From: Roseovarius albus
GTDB lineage: Bacteria > Pseudomonadota > Alphaproteobacteria > Rhodobacterales > Rhodobacteraceae
Direction: 5' to 3'
Length of the DNA stretch: 64,000 bases
Assembly: GCF_900172335.1 (NCBI RefSeq)
Contig: NZ_FWFX01000001.1
Coordinates: 1 to 64,000, forward strand
Position numbers and translations under genes: made by a program. Numbering within the stretch: the first letter of the stretch is position 1; each line of letters starts with the position of its first letter. This document shows positions 28,737 through 36,870 of this stretch, piece after piece. The notes beneath the pieces were generated by a model that saw nothing but the letters and a program-made list of their open reading frames with translations, did not search any database and was not told the origin of the DNA.

Positions 28737-28775
28737 CAATGAGCTGTAGTCGGCGTTTGCCGTAACCATAAATGA

Positions 28776-28802
28776 AAACCCCGGCGCGAGGGCCGGGGTT
28801 TT
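28776..28802. terminator. Bidirectional terminator between the TPR and carboxypeptidase genes
   Basis: AAACCCCGGC and GCCGGGGTTT form a GC-rich stem around GCGAGG, flanked by A's on one side and T's on the other. It can therefore stop transcripts from both converging genes. Confidence 0.88.
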
Positions 28803-28823
28803 ATCAGTTTCACGATAGGTGCT

Positions 28824-30341
28824 TCAGGCCCCGCCGCCAGGTTCAATCGTTTCGCAAGTGATCTTGCGGGCTTGCAGGCGGCGGCAGGCGAGTTGAGCGG
28901 TGTCCTCTGAGAGGCCCATGAAGTTGGCGTCAAAGCCGGTGGGGCGGCGGACGACCTTGCGCAGAGAGCCATCCAACGTGGCCATTTCGTTGAGCGCCGT
29001 TTTCAGCAAAACGCTGCGGGCTTTGTACTGGCTGGGATAGCGGCCAACGTTGATGCCCCAATTACGCCCGCCCGAGGTGGAGACACGGGTCACGACCTCT
29101 TGGATGGCGTCCTGTTGCTGCACGGGTTCCGCTTTGGTCAGGATCAGGCTTTTGGGCCGCAGGACAGGGCGGGGCGCCTCTTTGACCACCGCGCTGGCCA
29201 GTTGTGGTTCTGGTGTTGGGGTCGCTTCCACGGTCGTCTCTGCTTCGGCAACGACTTCCTCGACCGCCTCGGCGACGGTTGTTTCGTCTTCGGTAGCGGC
29301 AGCCTGAGCGGCGAGAATGGCCGCCTCGATGTCATCCTTGGGCGCTTCTGCGATCAGCAGCGGCTCTGCTTCAGGCAACGGCCGCGATTGCGGGCGCAGG
29401 CTGCGTTTGACCGCAGCAGCAGAGGCCAGACGGACGGTTTTACCGACGGCGCCCGTTGGACCGCCTTTGAGCTTTCCCAGATAGGCTGGCCTGCGCGGTT
29501 TATGCACGGCCACACGCGTGGGCGCGCGTTTGAACCCCATATCCAGCAGCTCTGCCACGCGGGCGTTGCGGGTCGCGGTGGAGCGGCCACCAAAGACGGT
29601 GGCAATGATGCGTTCCCGGCCACGCTCGGCGCTGGCCACAAGGTTGAAGCCCGCCGCGCGGGTGTAGCCGGTTTTGATCCCATCGGCACCACGGTAGGAG
29701 CGCAGCATCTTACGGTTGGTGTGGTAAATCGTTTTACCTGCGGCTGAATCAGTGACCCGCGAGAAGATGTTGTAATAGTCGGGGTAATCGTAAAATACGT
29801 GGCGACCGAGTGTTGTCATATCGCGTGCGGTGGACAGATGGCCAGATTCGGTTAACCCGTGAGCGTTCTTGAACGTGGTGCGGGTCATGCCCAGTGCCTT
29901 GGCGGTGCGGTTCATCCGGCGGGCAAAGCGCGCCTCGGAGCCCTCGATTGCCTCACCCAGAGCGGTGGCGGCATCATTGGCAGATTTGATTGCAGCAGCG
30001 CGGATTAGGTAACGCAGTTTGATTTTCTGTCCGGCACGCAGACCCAGTTTGCTGGGGGGCTCGCTGGCAGCATGTTTGGAAATGGTCACTGTGCTATCGA
30101 GACTGATCTCTCCATTCTCGACCGCCTCAAACACGATGTAGAGGGTCATCATCTTGGTCAGGGACGCCGGGTGAAGGCGGCTATCGGCGTTGCGGGAGTG
30201 GAGAACCTCCCCCGATCTTGCGTCGATAACCATGGCTGCATAGGGGGCGGCGATCGCGCTGAGTGGAAGGACCACCAGCATCCAAATTGTCGCCAATATC
30301 ACCAATCCCAAGCGGATCGGCTGTGTGCTCCGCGTTTTCAT
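28824..30341 (-). CDS. D-alanyl-D-alanine carboxypeptidase (DacF/DacD class) with SPOR domain
   Basis: This is a 505-residue periplasmic peptidoglycan enzyme. A signal peptide ends near residue 32. The penicillin-binding serine peptidase domain has S60-x-x-K63 (SLTKMM), S120-A-N122 and a KTG near 222 (GIKTGYTRAAGFN). A long Ala/Glu/Thr/Pro-rich linker (about 330-420) leads to a C-terminal SPOR domain, starting near WGINVGRYPSQYKA. SPOR binds denuded septal glycan. The enzyme removes the terminal D-Ala from pentapeptides, and the SPOR domain probably directs it to the division site. This architecture is common in Rhodobacteraceae. It is a single-gene unit. Confidence 0.92.
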   Translation of the reverse strand: MKTRSTQPIRLGLVILATIWMLVVLPLSAIAAPYAAMVIDARSGEVLHSRNADSRLHPASLTKMMTLYIVFEAVENGEISLDSTVTISKHAASEPPSKLGLRAGQKIKLRYLIRAAAIKSANDAATALGEAIEGSEARFARRMNRTAKALGMTRTTFKNAHGLTESGHLSTARDMTTLGRHVFYDYPDYYNIFSRVTDSAAGKTIYHTNRKMLRSYRGADGIKTGYTRAAGFNLVASAERGRERIIATVFGGRSTATRNARVAELLDMGFKRAPTRVAVHKPRRPAYLGKLKGGPTGAVGKTVRLASAAAVKRSLRPQSRPLPEAEPLLIAEAPKDDIEAAILAAQAAATEDETTVAEAVEEVVAEAETTVEATPTPEPQLASAVVKEAPRPVLRPKSLILTKAEPVQQQDAIQEVVTRVSTSGGRNWGINVGRYPSQYKARSVLLKTALNEMATLDGSLRKVVRRPTGFDANFMGLSEDTAQLACRRLQARKITCETIEPGGGA

Positions 30342-30547
30342 GACTCTGCTCTTTTCTGCCTCAGGCCGCCGGTTTTCCGGCTGGCTCTTATTTATGAGGT
30401 CGAGCGTAACACAGGATCTGATTTGAAGAAAGTAATGATTTACCGATGTTTACGGTGTGTTGTTCAGACACCCTAGCAGGATGTTGTAGGCGATGTGTTG
30501 CGGGCCACTAGATAGGTGAAATTTGACCTGAACGGTCACACTGGGTG

Positions 30548-31354
30548 TTAGCGAATGATATTCGGGCGGAACTTCATCTTGCGCCGGGCCTCTTGCGGTA
30601 GATGGCGATTCAACCGGCGGTTCACAGCGCCAAATATCGCCAGCACCACAAGCGTCAGCAGGATGAAATATCCCGCCAGAATAGGATACGGGATGAACGG
30701 GTTATAGGTTTTGTCGGCAAAGTAGTTGGCGTAATAGAGCGCATCACCGCGTTGCTGCCATGTCGGGAAGCCCGAGAAGAAGACCAGCGTTGTGGCGTGA
30801 AACAGGAAGATCGCTTCGTTTGTGTAGGCGGGCCAAGCCAGACGCAGCGTGGTGGGCCAGATGATCCGTTTAAAGCGCGGCCAGCCCGAGAAGCCGTAGG
30901 CGTCGGCGGATTCAACATCGCCCTTGGGGATGGAGCGAAGTGCACCGTAAAAGATCTCACCCGAGTAGGCAGAGGTGTTCAGGAACAGCACGATCAGCGC
31001 CCCAAGCCAAGCGGCAGTGAAGGGATCAAAGAACGGGTGCACTGATTTCAGTGACAGGAACAGGAAGTAGGCAAAGAAGAACTGGATAAACAGGGGCGAG
31101 CCGCGAAACAGGAAGATGAACCATTCACTGCTTTTACGAATGACCAGGTTTTTTGAGCCCTTGCCCACAGCCACGGCGGTGGCGAGGAAAAAGCCGGTAA
31201 TGAGGGCGAAGACACCGAAGTAGATATTCCAAATCATGCCCGAGCCGATCAAGACGAACTGTTCGCACAGGGTGATGTCGGCCTTGGGCAGGCCGCGTTC
31301 GCCGATGCCCAGCGAGCGCAGGCCGTAATCGTGGATGGTTTGCCAGCAGCTCAT
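30548..31354 (-). CDS. Polar amino-acid ABC transporter permease (HisM/ArtM type)
   Basis: This is a 268-residue inner-membrane permease of the His/Glu/Gln/Arg/opine class. It starts MSCWQTIHDYGLRSLGIGE, with a cytoplasmic lead, then about five helices. The ATPase-contact EAA loop is ADAYGFSGWPRFKRIIWPTTLRLAWP. It overlaps or nearly abuts the second permease, and the two form a heterodimeric channel. The operon order on this strand is ATPase, binding protein, permease, permease. The substrate is probably a basic or polar amino acid; it cannot be fixed from sequence alone. Confidence 0.88.
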   Translation of the reverse strand: MSCWQTIHDYGLRSLGIGERGLPKADITLCEQFVLIGSGMIWNIYFGVFALITGFFLATAVAVGKGSKNLVIRKSSEWFIFLFRGSPLFIQFFFAYFLFLSLKSVHPFFDPFTAAWLGALIVLFLNTSAYSGEIFYGALRSIPKGDVESADAYGFSGWPRFKRIIWPTTLRLAWPAYTNEAIFLFHATTLVFFSGFPTWQQRGDALYYANYFADKTYNPFIPYPILAGYFILLTLVVLAIFGAVNRRLNRHLPQEARRKMKFRPNIIR

Positions 31355-31370
31355 GCCATGTACCTCATGT

Positions 31371-32225
31371 TCATGCCTGAGCCTTTCTCTGGGCTTCGCC
31401 GCCGGTGGTGGCCTGTCCCTTGGTCAGCTTGGTCATCAGCCGTTCGAGGAAGACCTCGGACACGCGGGTGAAGAGCAGGTAGAACACCAGTAGCGCGAGG
31501 AAGTACCACATGCGCCAGTCGCCATGCGGGTAATCGGTGAAACGTGGGTTGGCCGTGCTGCCCAATTCGCGCGCCCAATAGACGATGTCCTCGACCCCCA
31601 GCAAGAACAGCAGCGGTGTGGCCTTGATCAGGACCATCCATAGGTTCGACAGGCCGGGCAGGGCGTAGACCCACATTTGTGGCACAAGGATGCGCCAAAA
31701 CGTCTGGCGGCGGTTCATGCCGTAGGCCTCGGCGGTTTCCAGCTGTGGGCGGGGCACGGCGCGCATGGCCCCATAAAGAACGTTGGCGGCAAAGGCGCCG
31801 AAAACGATGGCAAAGGTCAGGACCGCAAGGAAGAAGCCATAGGTTTCGTGGATCCATTGCGGGGAATCGCCCAGTGGCAGTTTGGCGGCGTCGCAAACCA
31901 CAAAGTCATTGCCGCGCCGGATGGGTTCATCCCATCCGGGGCACTTGATCTGGTGGCGCATCCATTCAAAACCCTGATCAAGGGCGATGACAAAAAACAG
32001 GAAAAAGGCGATATCGGGCACGCCACGTACGACGGCGATGTAAATCTTGCCAATCCAGCGAAGTGGCGCAATGCGGGACCGCGCGGACATCGCGCCAAAA
32101 AAGCCAAATAAGAGGGCTGTGGGCGCGGTGATCAGCAGTAAGGCCAGCACAACGAAAACTGAGACATAAAGCGACATATGCTTGCCTGTTGTCAGATAAC
32201 AGGAAAGCCATTGCAGTCCTTGCAA
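31371..32225 (-). CDS. Polar amino-acid ABC transporter permease (HisQ type)
   Basis: This is a permease of at least 284 residues with about six helices and an EAA loop, ETAEAYGMNRRQTFWRILVPQM. A family-typical periplasmic insertion (KCPGWDEPIRRGND) lies between helices two and three. The first standard start is a TTG at 32225, with no SD. The frame continues upstream (FSYCADPDT) to an ATT at 32253-32255, which has AAGAGG exactly 6 nt before it. Translation may therefore start at ATT and add ten residues. It is separated from the upstream binding-protein gene by a stem-loop. Confidence 0.85.
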   Translation of the reverse strand: MQGLQWLSCYLTTGKHMSLYVSVFVVLALLLITAPTALLFGFFGAMSARSRIAPLRWIGKIYIAVVRGVPDIAFFLFFVIALDQGFEWMRHQIKCPGWDEPIRRGNDFVVCDAAKLPLGDSPQWIHETYGFFLAVLTFAIVFGAFAANVLYGAMRAVPRPQLETAEAYGMNRRQTFWRILVPQMWVYALPGLSNLWMVLIKATPLLFLLGVEDIVYWARELGSTANPRFTDYPHGDWRMWYFLALLVFYLLFTRVSEVFLERLMTKLTKGQATTGGEAQRKAQA

Positions 32226-32297
32226 CGTGTCGGGATCTGCGCAGTAGCTAAAAATCGCGGGCCTCTTGGGAATTTATCAAGCGTTGCGGGGCAACGG

Positions 32298-32328
32298 AAA
32301 ACCCGGCGCGCGGGCGCGCACCGGGTTT
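32298..32328 (-). terminator. Stem-loop after the binding-protein gene (attenuator)
   Basis: On the minus strand AAACCCGG and CCGGGTTTT enclose a GC-rich loop just after the binding-protein stop codon. Such structures between a binding protein and its permeases usually let the binding protein be made in excess through partial termination or mRNA protection. Confidence 0.6.
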
Positions 32329-32335
32329 ATGGATC

Positions 32336-33052
32336 TTAGAACTGGGAGCTAACTTCCCATTTGGCGATCAGCTCGTTCAGGCTGCCATCGTCTTTCATCG
32401 ACTTGATGGCGGCGTCGAACTTGCCGCGTAGTTCTGCATCGGTTTCGCGGAAGCCCATGCCAACACCGCCGCCCAGTGGGACGTCGGGGCCAACAATGCT
32501 CAGATCACCATCTTCGGCAGCAATAGGCACCAGATAGGATTTGTCGGCCAAAACCGCGTCAGCTTCGCCGTTGCGGACGGCTGCAACGGTTTCTTCCGGT
32601 GTTGCGAATTCAACCAGAGTTGCACCGCCTGCTGCGATGTGGCCGGCTTGAATTGTGCCGGTTTGCGCGGCGATCACGCCACCTTCGAGGTCAACACCAT
32701 CGGATAGGGCCAGATAGGCGGATGGGTCTGGTGGGGTATAGTTGTCTGAGAAGTCGATGACTTCGTCACGCTCGTCGGTGATTGACATGCCGGCGATGAT
32801 TGCATCGTAGTTGCCGCTGACGAGGTTTGGAATGATCGAATCCCAGTCGTTGGTGACCCACTCGCAGGTCAGTTCGGCACGTGTGCAAAGCTCATCGCCC
32901 AGCTCGCGCTCGAATCCATCAACTTCGCCATCGTCGTTGAGGAAGTTCCAAGGCGCGTAGGCGCCTTCGGTGCCCAGACGGACAGTGTCTGCGGCAAAGG
33001 CTGTGCTGGCGGCGATCGCCAGTGCAGCGGTGGTTAGGAACAGTTTTTTCAT
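32336..33052 (-). CDS. Polar amino-acid ABC transporter substrate-binding protein
   Basis: This is a 238-residue periplasmic protein of the HisJ/ArtJ (SBP_bac_3) family. The signal peptide is MKKLFLTTAALAIAASTAFA. The mature start DTVRLGTEGAYAPWNFL and DGFERELGDELCTR are the usual family signatures, and MSITDERDEVIDFSDNY is the ligand-binding loop. Two cysteines in LCTRAELTC can form the disulfide typical of HisJ/LAO proteins, so basic amino acids are plausible ligands. It captures substrate for the two downstream permeases. Confidence 0.92.
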   Translation of the reverse strand: MKKLFLTTAALAIAASTAFAADTVRLGTEGAYAPWNFLNDDGEVDGFERELGDELCTRAELTCEWVTNDWDSIIPNLVSGNYDAIIAGMSITDERDEVIDFSDNYTPPDPSAYLALSDGVDLEGGVIAAQTGTIQAGHIAAGGATLVEFATPEETVAAVRNGEADAVLADKSYLVPIAAEDGDLSIVGPDVPLGGGVGMGFRETDAELRGKFDAAIKSMKDDGSLNELIAKWEVSSQF

Positions 33053-33082
33053 AATTTACTCCCTAAGTTTTAACTGTGTTTA

Positions 33083-33862
33083 TTAGTCGACGGCCATTGT
33101 AGAGCTGAGGAAGCCCCGCAGCCGTTCGGATTTGGGTGCGCCAAAGAGAGTCTCGGGCGCGCCTTCTTCTTCGATCAGGCCCTGATGCAGGAAGACCACG
33201 TGGTCGGATACATCATGGGCCATCTTCATATCGTGGGTCACAATCATCATGGTGCGGCCTTCTGCAGCCAGGTCCTTGATGACTTTGACAACTTCTTGTT
33301 CCAACTCGGGGTCAAGCGCCGAAGTCGGTTCGTCAAACAGAAGCGCTTCGGGCTCCATCGCCAAGGCGCGGGCAATCGCAGCACGCTGTTGTTGGCCGCC
33401 GGACAATTGCGCCGGATAGACATCGCATTTGTCGCCGATGCCGACCTTGTCCAGATAATGACGTGCTTTCTCTTCGACCTCGTCTCGGTTGCGACCCAGA
33501 ACAGTCACCGGGGCCTCCATCACATTTTGCAAGATGCTCATATGGGCCCAGAGATTAAATTGCTGGAACACCATCGAAAGATTGGTGCGGATGCGCAGGA
33601 CTTGTTTGGGGTCGGCAGGGTGGCGGCCTAAACCTTGGCCTTTCCATTTCACCGGTTCGCCCTTGAACAGAATGTCGCCTTGCTGGCTGTCTTCGAGTAG
33701 ATTGGCGCAGCGTAGAATGGTGGATTTACCTGAACCGGAAGAGCCGATCAAAGAGACAACGTCGCCACGATGGGCCGAGATATCAACACCCTTGATCACC
33801 TCCAAAGCGCCGTAAGCTTTGTGCAGGTTGCGGATTTCGATGACGGGGGTGCTGTCTGACAA
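33083..33862 (-). CDS. Polar amino-acid ABC transporter ATPase (HisP type)
   Basis: This is a 259-residue ATPase with Walker A GSSGSGKST, Q-loop near MVFQQFNLWAHM, signature LSGGQQQRAAIARAL, Walker B ALLFDEPTSALDPE and the switch His in IVTHDMKMA. QQFNLWAHMS and the insertion before it (WKGQGLGRHPADPKQVLRI) are typical of the HisP/octopine branch. It is the first gene of the four-gene importer operon and powers the two permeases. No clear operator was seen upstream. Confidence 0.93.
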   Translation of the reverse strand: MSDSTPVIEIRNLHKAYGALEVIKGVDISAHRGDVVSLIGSSGSGKSTILRCANLLEDSQQGDILFKGEPVKWKGQGLGRHPADPKQVLRIRTNLSMVFQQFNLWAHMSILQNVMEAPVTVLGRNRDEVEEKARHYLDKVGIGDKCDVYPAQLSGGQQQRAAIARALAMEPEALLFDEPTSALDPELEQEVVKVIKDLAAEGRTMMIVTHDMKMAHDVSDHVVFLHQGLIEEEGAPETLFGAPKSERLRGFLSSTMAVD

Positions 33863-34049
33863 GGCAGGGTCCGTTTTGTTGTTTTAGTCCTGTTGGACCG
33901 ACAATAGGGACGAAAAAAAGCGGTAATGCAACTTGCAAAACGAACATATCCGCGGGTTTTCGTGCAAAATGACGTAAAGTCAGTGCGAAACGGAAGTTTT
34001 GTTTCGTTGCGAAGGCTCGTGAGAGCCGTTTGTCGCGCAAAGAGCTGCG

Positions 34050-34808
34050 CTAGAGTTGAGCTGCGGCATACACAGACGGTGGCGGTGGATTTGGAATCGC
34101 CAAATATTGTGCCATAGGAATGTTGGTTATCCCTTTGATTGCAAGCGCGTTCCTATCTGCAGGTGAAAGTGTCGCAATCGCTTGTGTCATGGCATTGAAC
34201 AGTGGCGCGGGATCCCGCGTTTTTGCTGTAATGTAAGGCAAGACTGGCGTCGGGGCGGTGTGTTCGACCACTTTGAGGCTGGCGGCGAAATCATCATGAC
34301 GCTGCATCAGTTTCCAGCTGAGCGCATCGAGAGAGGCGCAATCTGCACGTCCATCAGCGACCATTCTGGCCGAATTGCGGTGAGCGCCTGATTGCACCGG
34401 GTTGGTGAAGGCGAAGCCGTTCAGCGCCGCGTGATTCTGTGGAGCTGCCCAGCCGCTTTGCGACAGGGCTTCGTTATAGGCAAAGCGCGCCTCGGAAAAT
34501 TCCTGAGCTGTGCTGCGCGGATCATCGGCTCGGGCGACGATGACACTATAGTAATGCCCGTCCGGGCAGTCGGACAGGTCGTAGATCGGCGTGCCGACGA
34601 GTGTAACCTTGCCGTGCAATTTTGCGCGAAACGGATAGCCGCAGGTCTGGGCGAGAATCAGATCGGGACTGTGCCAATGATCCCAAACATCGCCGTCGCG
34701 GGTCAGGGTTTCGGGGCCTTCGTTCAGGTTTGCCCGGACGGTGGTCCACAGATGATCATTGGCTGCCGCCGTTTCCGGGCGGTCGTACATGGTGAGGCTG
34801 GCGATCAT
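34050..34808 (-). CDS. PhnD/SsuA/transferrin-family substrate-binding-like protein without signal peptide
   Basis: This 252-residue protein resembles phosphonate-type binding proteins. MIASLTMYDRPET begins the first strand, DLILAQTCGYPFRAKL fits the hinge strand, and VADGRADCASLDALSWKLM is the PhnD-like loop with D-x-A-S-L/I-D. There is no signal peptide or lipobox, so it is probably cytoplasmic. That is unusual for a transporter receptor, and there are no permease or ATPase genes beside it. Its ATG overlaps the stop of the upstream TerB-like gene, so it is the last member of a four-gene operon. Ligand and role are unknown. Confidence 0.75.
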   Translation of the reverse strand: MIASLTMYDRPETAAANDHLWTTVRANLNEGPETLTRDGDVWDHWHSPDLILAQTCGYPFRAKLHGKVTLVGTPIYDLSDCPDGHYYSVIVARADDPRSTAQEFSEARFAYNEALSQSGWAAPQNHAALNGFAFTNPVQSGAHRNSARMVADGRADCASLDALSWKLMQRHDDFAASLKVVEHTAPTPVLPYITAKTRDPAPLFNAMTQAIATLSPADRNALAIKGITNIPMAQYLAIPNPPPPSVYAAAQL

Positions 34809-35242
34809 TTTTTGGCCATGCGTTGGCGGGCCATCGCGCTATCAACATCGCTGACCCCCAAAAAGGAGGCGACCATGCGCATCAGTGCGTTTTCATCCTG
34901 ATCGCGGTCTCCGTCAGCCAGAGCGACTGACCATAATGCCTCGATCACGCCGATGCGGTGGTCATAGGGAACAGCATCCTTGATCGCACGGGTGAAGCGC
35001 ACGGTGTCGGGGGCCTCGGATTCCAATGTCTCGGCCTGGGTGCGAAGCTCCGCGGCCCCGGCATCGTCCAGGCCGTAACGCGCCTTGCTGATACGGTCGA
35101 TCCGCTCGATCTCGGCCGGGGCGTAATCGCCATCAGTGCGAGCGAGACGGACCAAAAGGGCGGTCAGCGCCAGACGTGCGTCGCCATCATTCAAGGGTTG
35201 CGGGTCGGGTTGGGTGAGGGATTTGAGAAAATTACCGAACAT
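34805..35242 (-). CDS. TerB-like (TerB/DjlA helical) protein, second copy
   Basis: This is a 145-residue all-helical protein of the tellurite-resistance TerB superfamily. It has two acidic helical repeats. TALLVRLARTDGDYAPAEIE near residue 30 and EALWSVALADGDRDQDENAL near 100 carry the D-G-x-x-x-x-E metal-binding type pattern. It is a paralogue of the upstream TerB-like gene, sharing E-A-(L/M)-W-x-VALADG. The start lies 4 bp after the upstream stop and the end overlaps the PhnD-like gene. TerB proteins bind metals and act at the inner membrane in stress responses. True tellurite resistance is not implied. Confidence 0.85.
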   Translation of the reverse strand: MFGNFLKSLTQPDPQPLNDGDARLALTALLVRLARTDGDYAPAEIERIDRISKARYGLDDAGAAELRTQAETLESEAPDTVRFTRAIKDAVPYDHRIGVIEALWSVALADGDRDQDENALMRMVASFLGVSDVDSAMARQRMAKK

Positions 35243-35246
35243 ATTA

Positions 35247-35702
35247 TTAATGACCCTCTGCTGTGATACGGGCGGCGTTGCATTGTTCGGCGGTCAAACC
35301 GAGATCGACGCGGGCGTGTTCCATGACTTCGACCTCTTCGGGGGTGCGTTTTCCATCGGCGAGGGCGACTTTCCACATTGCCTCGAGTGCAGAGATGCGG
35401 GTGTCCTCGCTCACCGTTTCGCGGATCATGTGGGCGAATTCGTCGCTGTCTGGGGCCTGTTTTTCCAGCTTTTCACAAGTGGCACGCATCTTGGCGGCCT
35501 CGACTGGTTTGAGGCCGTAGAATTGACCCAGCAGGTGGTCGATTTCGCTGATCTCGGTCAGGTGGTAGACCTTATCAGACAGCGCTACACGTACCATCAG
35601 GGTGCCAAGCGCCAGCTTTTCGTCCACTTCGGGCAGGGGCTCTGCGGTTGTTTCACCGGTGAAGGCCTGTTTCAGGCGGGTTAGAAATGCTGTGGCTTCC
35701 AT
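35247..35702 (-). CDS. TerB-like protein, first copy
   Basis: This is a 151-residue helical protein of the TerB superfamily. Conserved stretches are LALGTLMVRVALSDKVYHLTE near residue 30 and ALEAMWKVALADGKRTPEE near 110. Its first repeat lacks the acidic D-G-D of the downstream copy (it reads SDKVYH), so the two copies may differ in metal binding. It lies 12 bp after the DUF1330 gene and 4 bp before the second copy. The two probably act as a pair. Confidence 0.85.
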   Translation of the reverse strand: MEATAFLTRLKQAFTGETTAEPLPEVDEKLALGTLMVRVALSDKVYHLTEISEIDHLLGQFYGLKPVEAAKMRATCEKLEKQAPDSDEFAHMIRETVSEDTRISALEAMWKVALADGKRTPEEVEVMEHARVDLGLTAEQCNAARITAEGH

Positions 35703-35714
35703 GGTGCTCCTCCC

Positions 35715-36008
35715 TCAGTCGTCATAGCCTTCGACGATCATGATGTCGCCGGTGGAGATCGGATCGCGAATGGCTTTGGCCGCTTGATAGCTTGCGCTGT
35801 CGTAACAGTCCAACGCAGCCTGATAGCTGGGGAATTCGATCACGACGGTGCGGGGACGGACTTGCCCCTCTTTAACCTCTTGTGGGCCGCCGCGGATCAG
35901 GAAGCGCGCGCCATATTCAGCAAAGGGGATGGCGTTGGCTTCTTTATATTTTTCATAAGCCTGTACATCCTCGATGTCGACATGCCCGATCCAGTATCCT
36001 TTTGCCAT
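35715..36008 (-). CDS. DUF1330 protein
   Basis: This is a 97-residue protein with the ferredoxin-like alpha-beta fold of DUF1330. MAKGYWIGHVDIEDVQAYEKY starts the first strand and helix, FLIRGG is the conserved strand, and VVIEFPSYQAALDCYDSASYQAA the family signature. DUF1330 proteins belong to the dimeric alpha-beta barrel group and have no agreed activity. It is the first gene of the operon with two TerB-like genes and a PhnD-like gene. Repeated TTGGC-type sites lie 50-110 bp upstream. Confidence 0.9.
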   Translation of the reverse strand: MAKGYWIGHVDIEDVQAYEKYKEANAIPFAEYGARFLIRGGPQEVKEGQVRPRTVVIEFPSYQAALDCYDSASYQAAKAIRDPISTGDIMIVEGYDD

Positions 36009-36056
36009 CGATGCCTCCGGTTTTGTTCGCGCTTACTGTGGGGAAGGATTTTGTGA

Positions 36057-36116
36057 TTGGCAATCGTCAACAGTTGTTTCCAAAAAAACTGTTTCCAAAA
36101 TATTGGCAATCGCCAA
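36057..36116. repeat. Direct repeat of a TTGGC-AATC-GCCAA dyad
   Basis: TTGGCAATCGTCAA (36057-36070) and TTGGCAATCGCCAA (36103-36116) are near-identical dyads 46 bp apart. Between them, GTTTCCAAAA is also repeated. They lie between the divergent DUF1330 and DUF4274 genes and look like a paired operator. Confidence 0.55.
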
Positions 36117-36216
36117 ACGCCCGTCACATTTGCACCCAATATTTTGCGCTTTCTTTGCCGAAGTTCACCAGTAGTTGCGGAAATCAGCAGCATAATGAAA
36201 TATTTGGGAGTGTCAC

Positions 36217-36795
36217 ATGCAGTCATTCGAGCGTTTCAATTGGGCGGAATCCTCCCCTGATGAACAACTAGAAATGCTGCGCAAGGCAAGCCCGAGACAA
36301 CTGCGGTCTTTGGCGCGACGCTATGATTGGAAAACCTATCCTGAAACGGTTCTGAGCTGGATCATGTCACAGCGCTGCATCGATCTGGGCACGGCGGTGA
36401 CGGTGTTTTTCAACGGTGAGCCGGAAAGGTTCAACTATATTCCCAAGCGTGATTTGCCAAAGGGGTTTCACCGCACCGTGAGAGTACTGGATAACATCCT
36501 GCTGCGGATGAACAGCGGCTATTATCGGTCGCAGGTGACCAAACCTTTGCCAATTGATGACAGGTTGGATTGGTGGATGGACAACCAGGCGCAGGATGCG
36601 CGGGAACGTCGCCGGGGCCGCTGGGAAATTGAAAAGAGTGTTTTGGTGCAGCTCGAGACGCAAAGCGGGATGGTTGTCACAGAATGTGAGCGCGATGAAC
36701 CGGAGCAGGCCAATCTGCACTCAGCCCTGAGACGTTCGGCCAATCCTGTGCGGGCGTTTAAGCAGCGTATGAATATGGCGGCGCGGGCCAGTTAA
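36217..36795 (+). CDS. DUF4274-like protein
   Basis: This is a 192-residue soluble protein. The middle part, DWKTYPETVLSWIMSQ, CIDLGTAVTVFF and NGEPERFNY, matches the DUF4274 pattern, in which a residue count of cells or plots is a guess at best and no function is known. The C-terminal third is very charged (ARERRRGRWEIEK) and ends in a basic RRSANPVRAFKQRMN segment that could bind nucleic acid or acidic surfaces. It stands alone and is divergent from the DUF1330 operon. A bidirectional terminator follows. Confidence 0.72.
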   Translation: MQSFERFNWAESSPDEQLEMLRKASPRQLRSLARRYDWKTYPETVLSWIMSQRCIDLGTAVTVFFNGEPERFNYIPKRDLPKGFHRTVRVLDNILLRMNSGYYRSQVTKPLPIDDRLDWWMDNQAQDARERRRGRWEIEKSVLVQLETQSGMVVTECERDEPEQANLHSALRRSANPVRAFKQRMNMAARAS

Positions 36796-36820
36796 TTCGC
36801 GAAATCAGGGCTTGAAATGC

Positions 36821-36853
36821 AAAAGGCAGACGAAACCGTCTGCCTTTTCTTTT
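36821..36853. terminator. Bidirectional terminator between the DUF4274 gene and pyrG
   Basis: AAAAGGCAGACG and CGTCTGCCTTTT form a perfect twelve-pair stem with an AAAC loop, followed by CTTTT. It can serve both converging genes. Confidence 0.92.
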
Positions 36854-36870
36854 GAACGTTTCCGTTGACC

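Noticed and set aside
30524..30538. TGACC-TGAAC-GGTCA as a terminator for the amino-acid permease operon.
   Set aside because: The stem is only five pairs and the following T run is poor; it is weaker than the clear terminators elsewhere in the window.
33863..34117. Short ORFs between the ATPase gene and the PhnD-like gene.
   Set aside because: They are below 65 codons, without a good SD, and cover both an AT-rich intergenic stretch and the antisense end of the PhnD-like gene.
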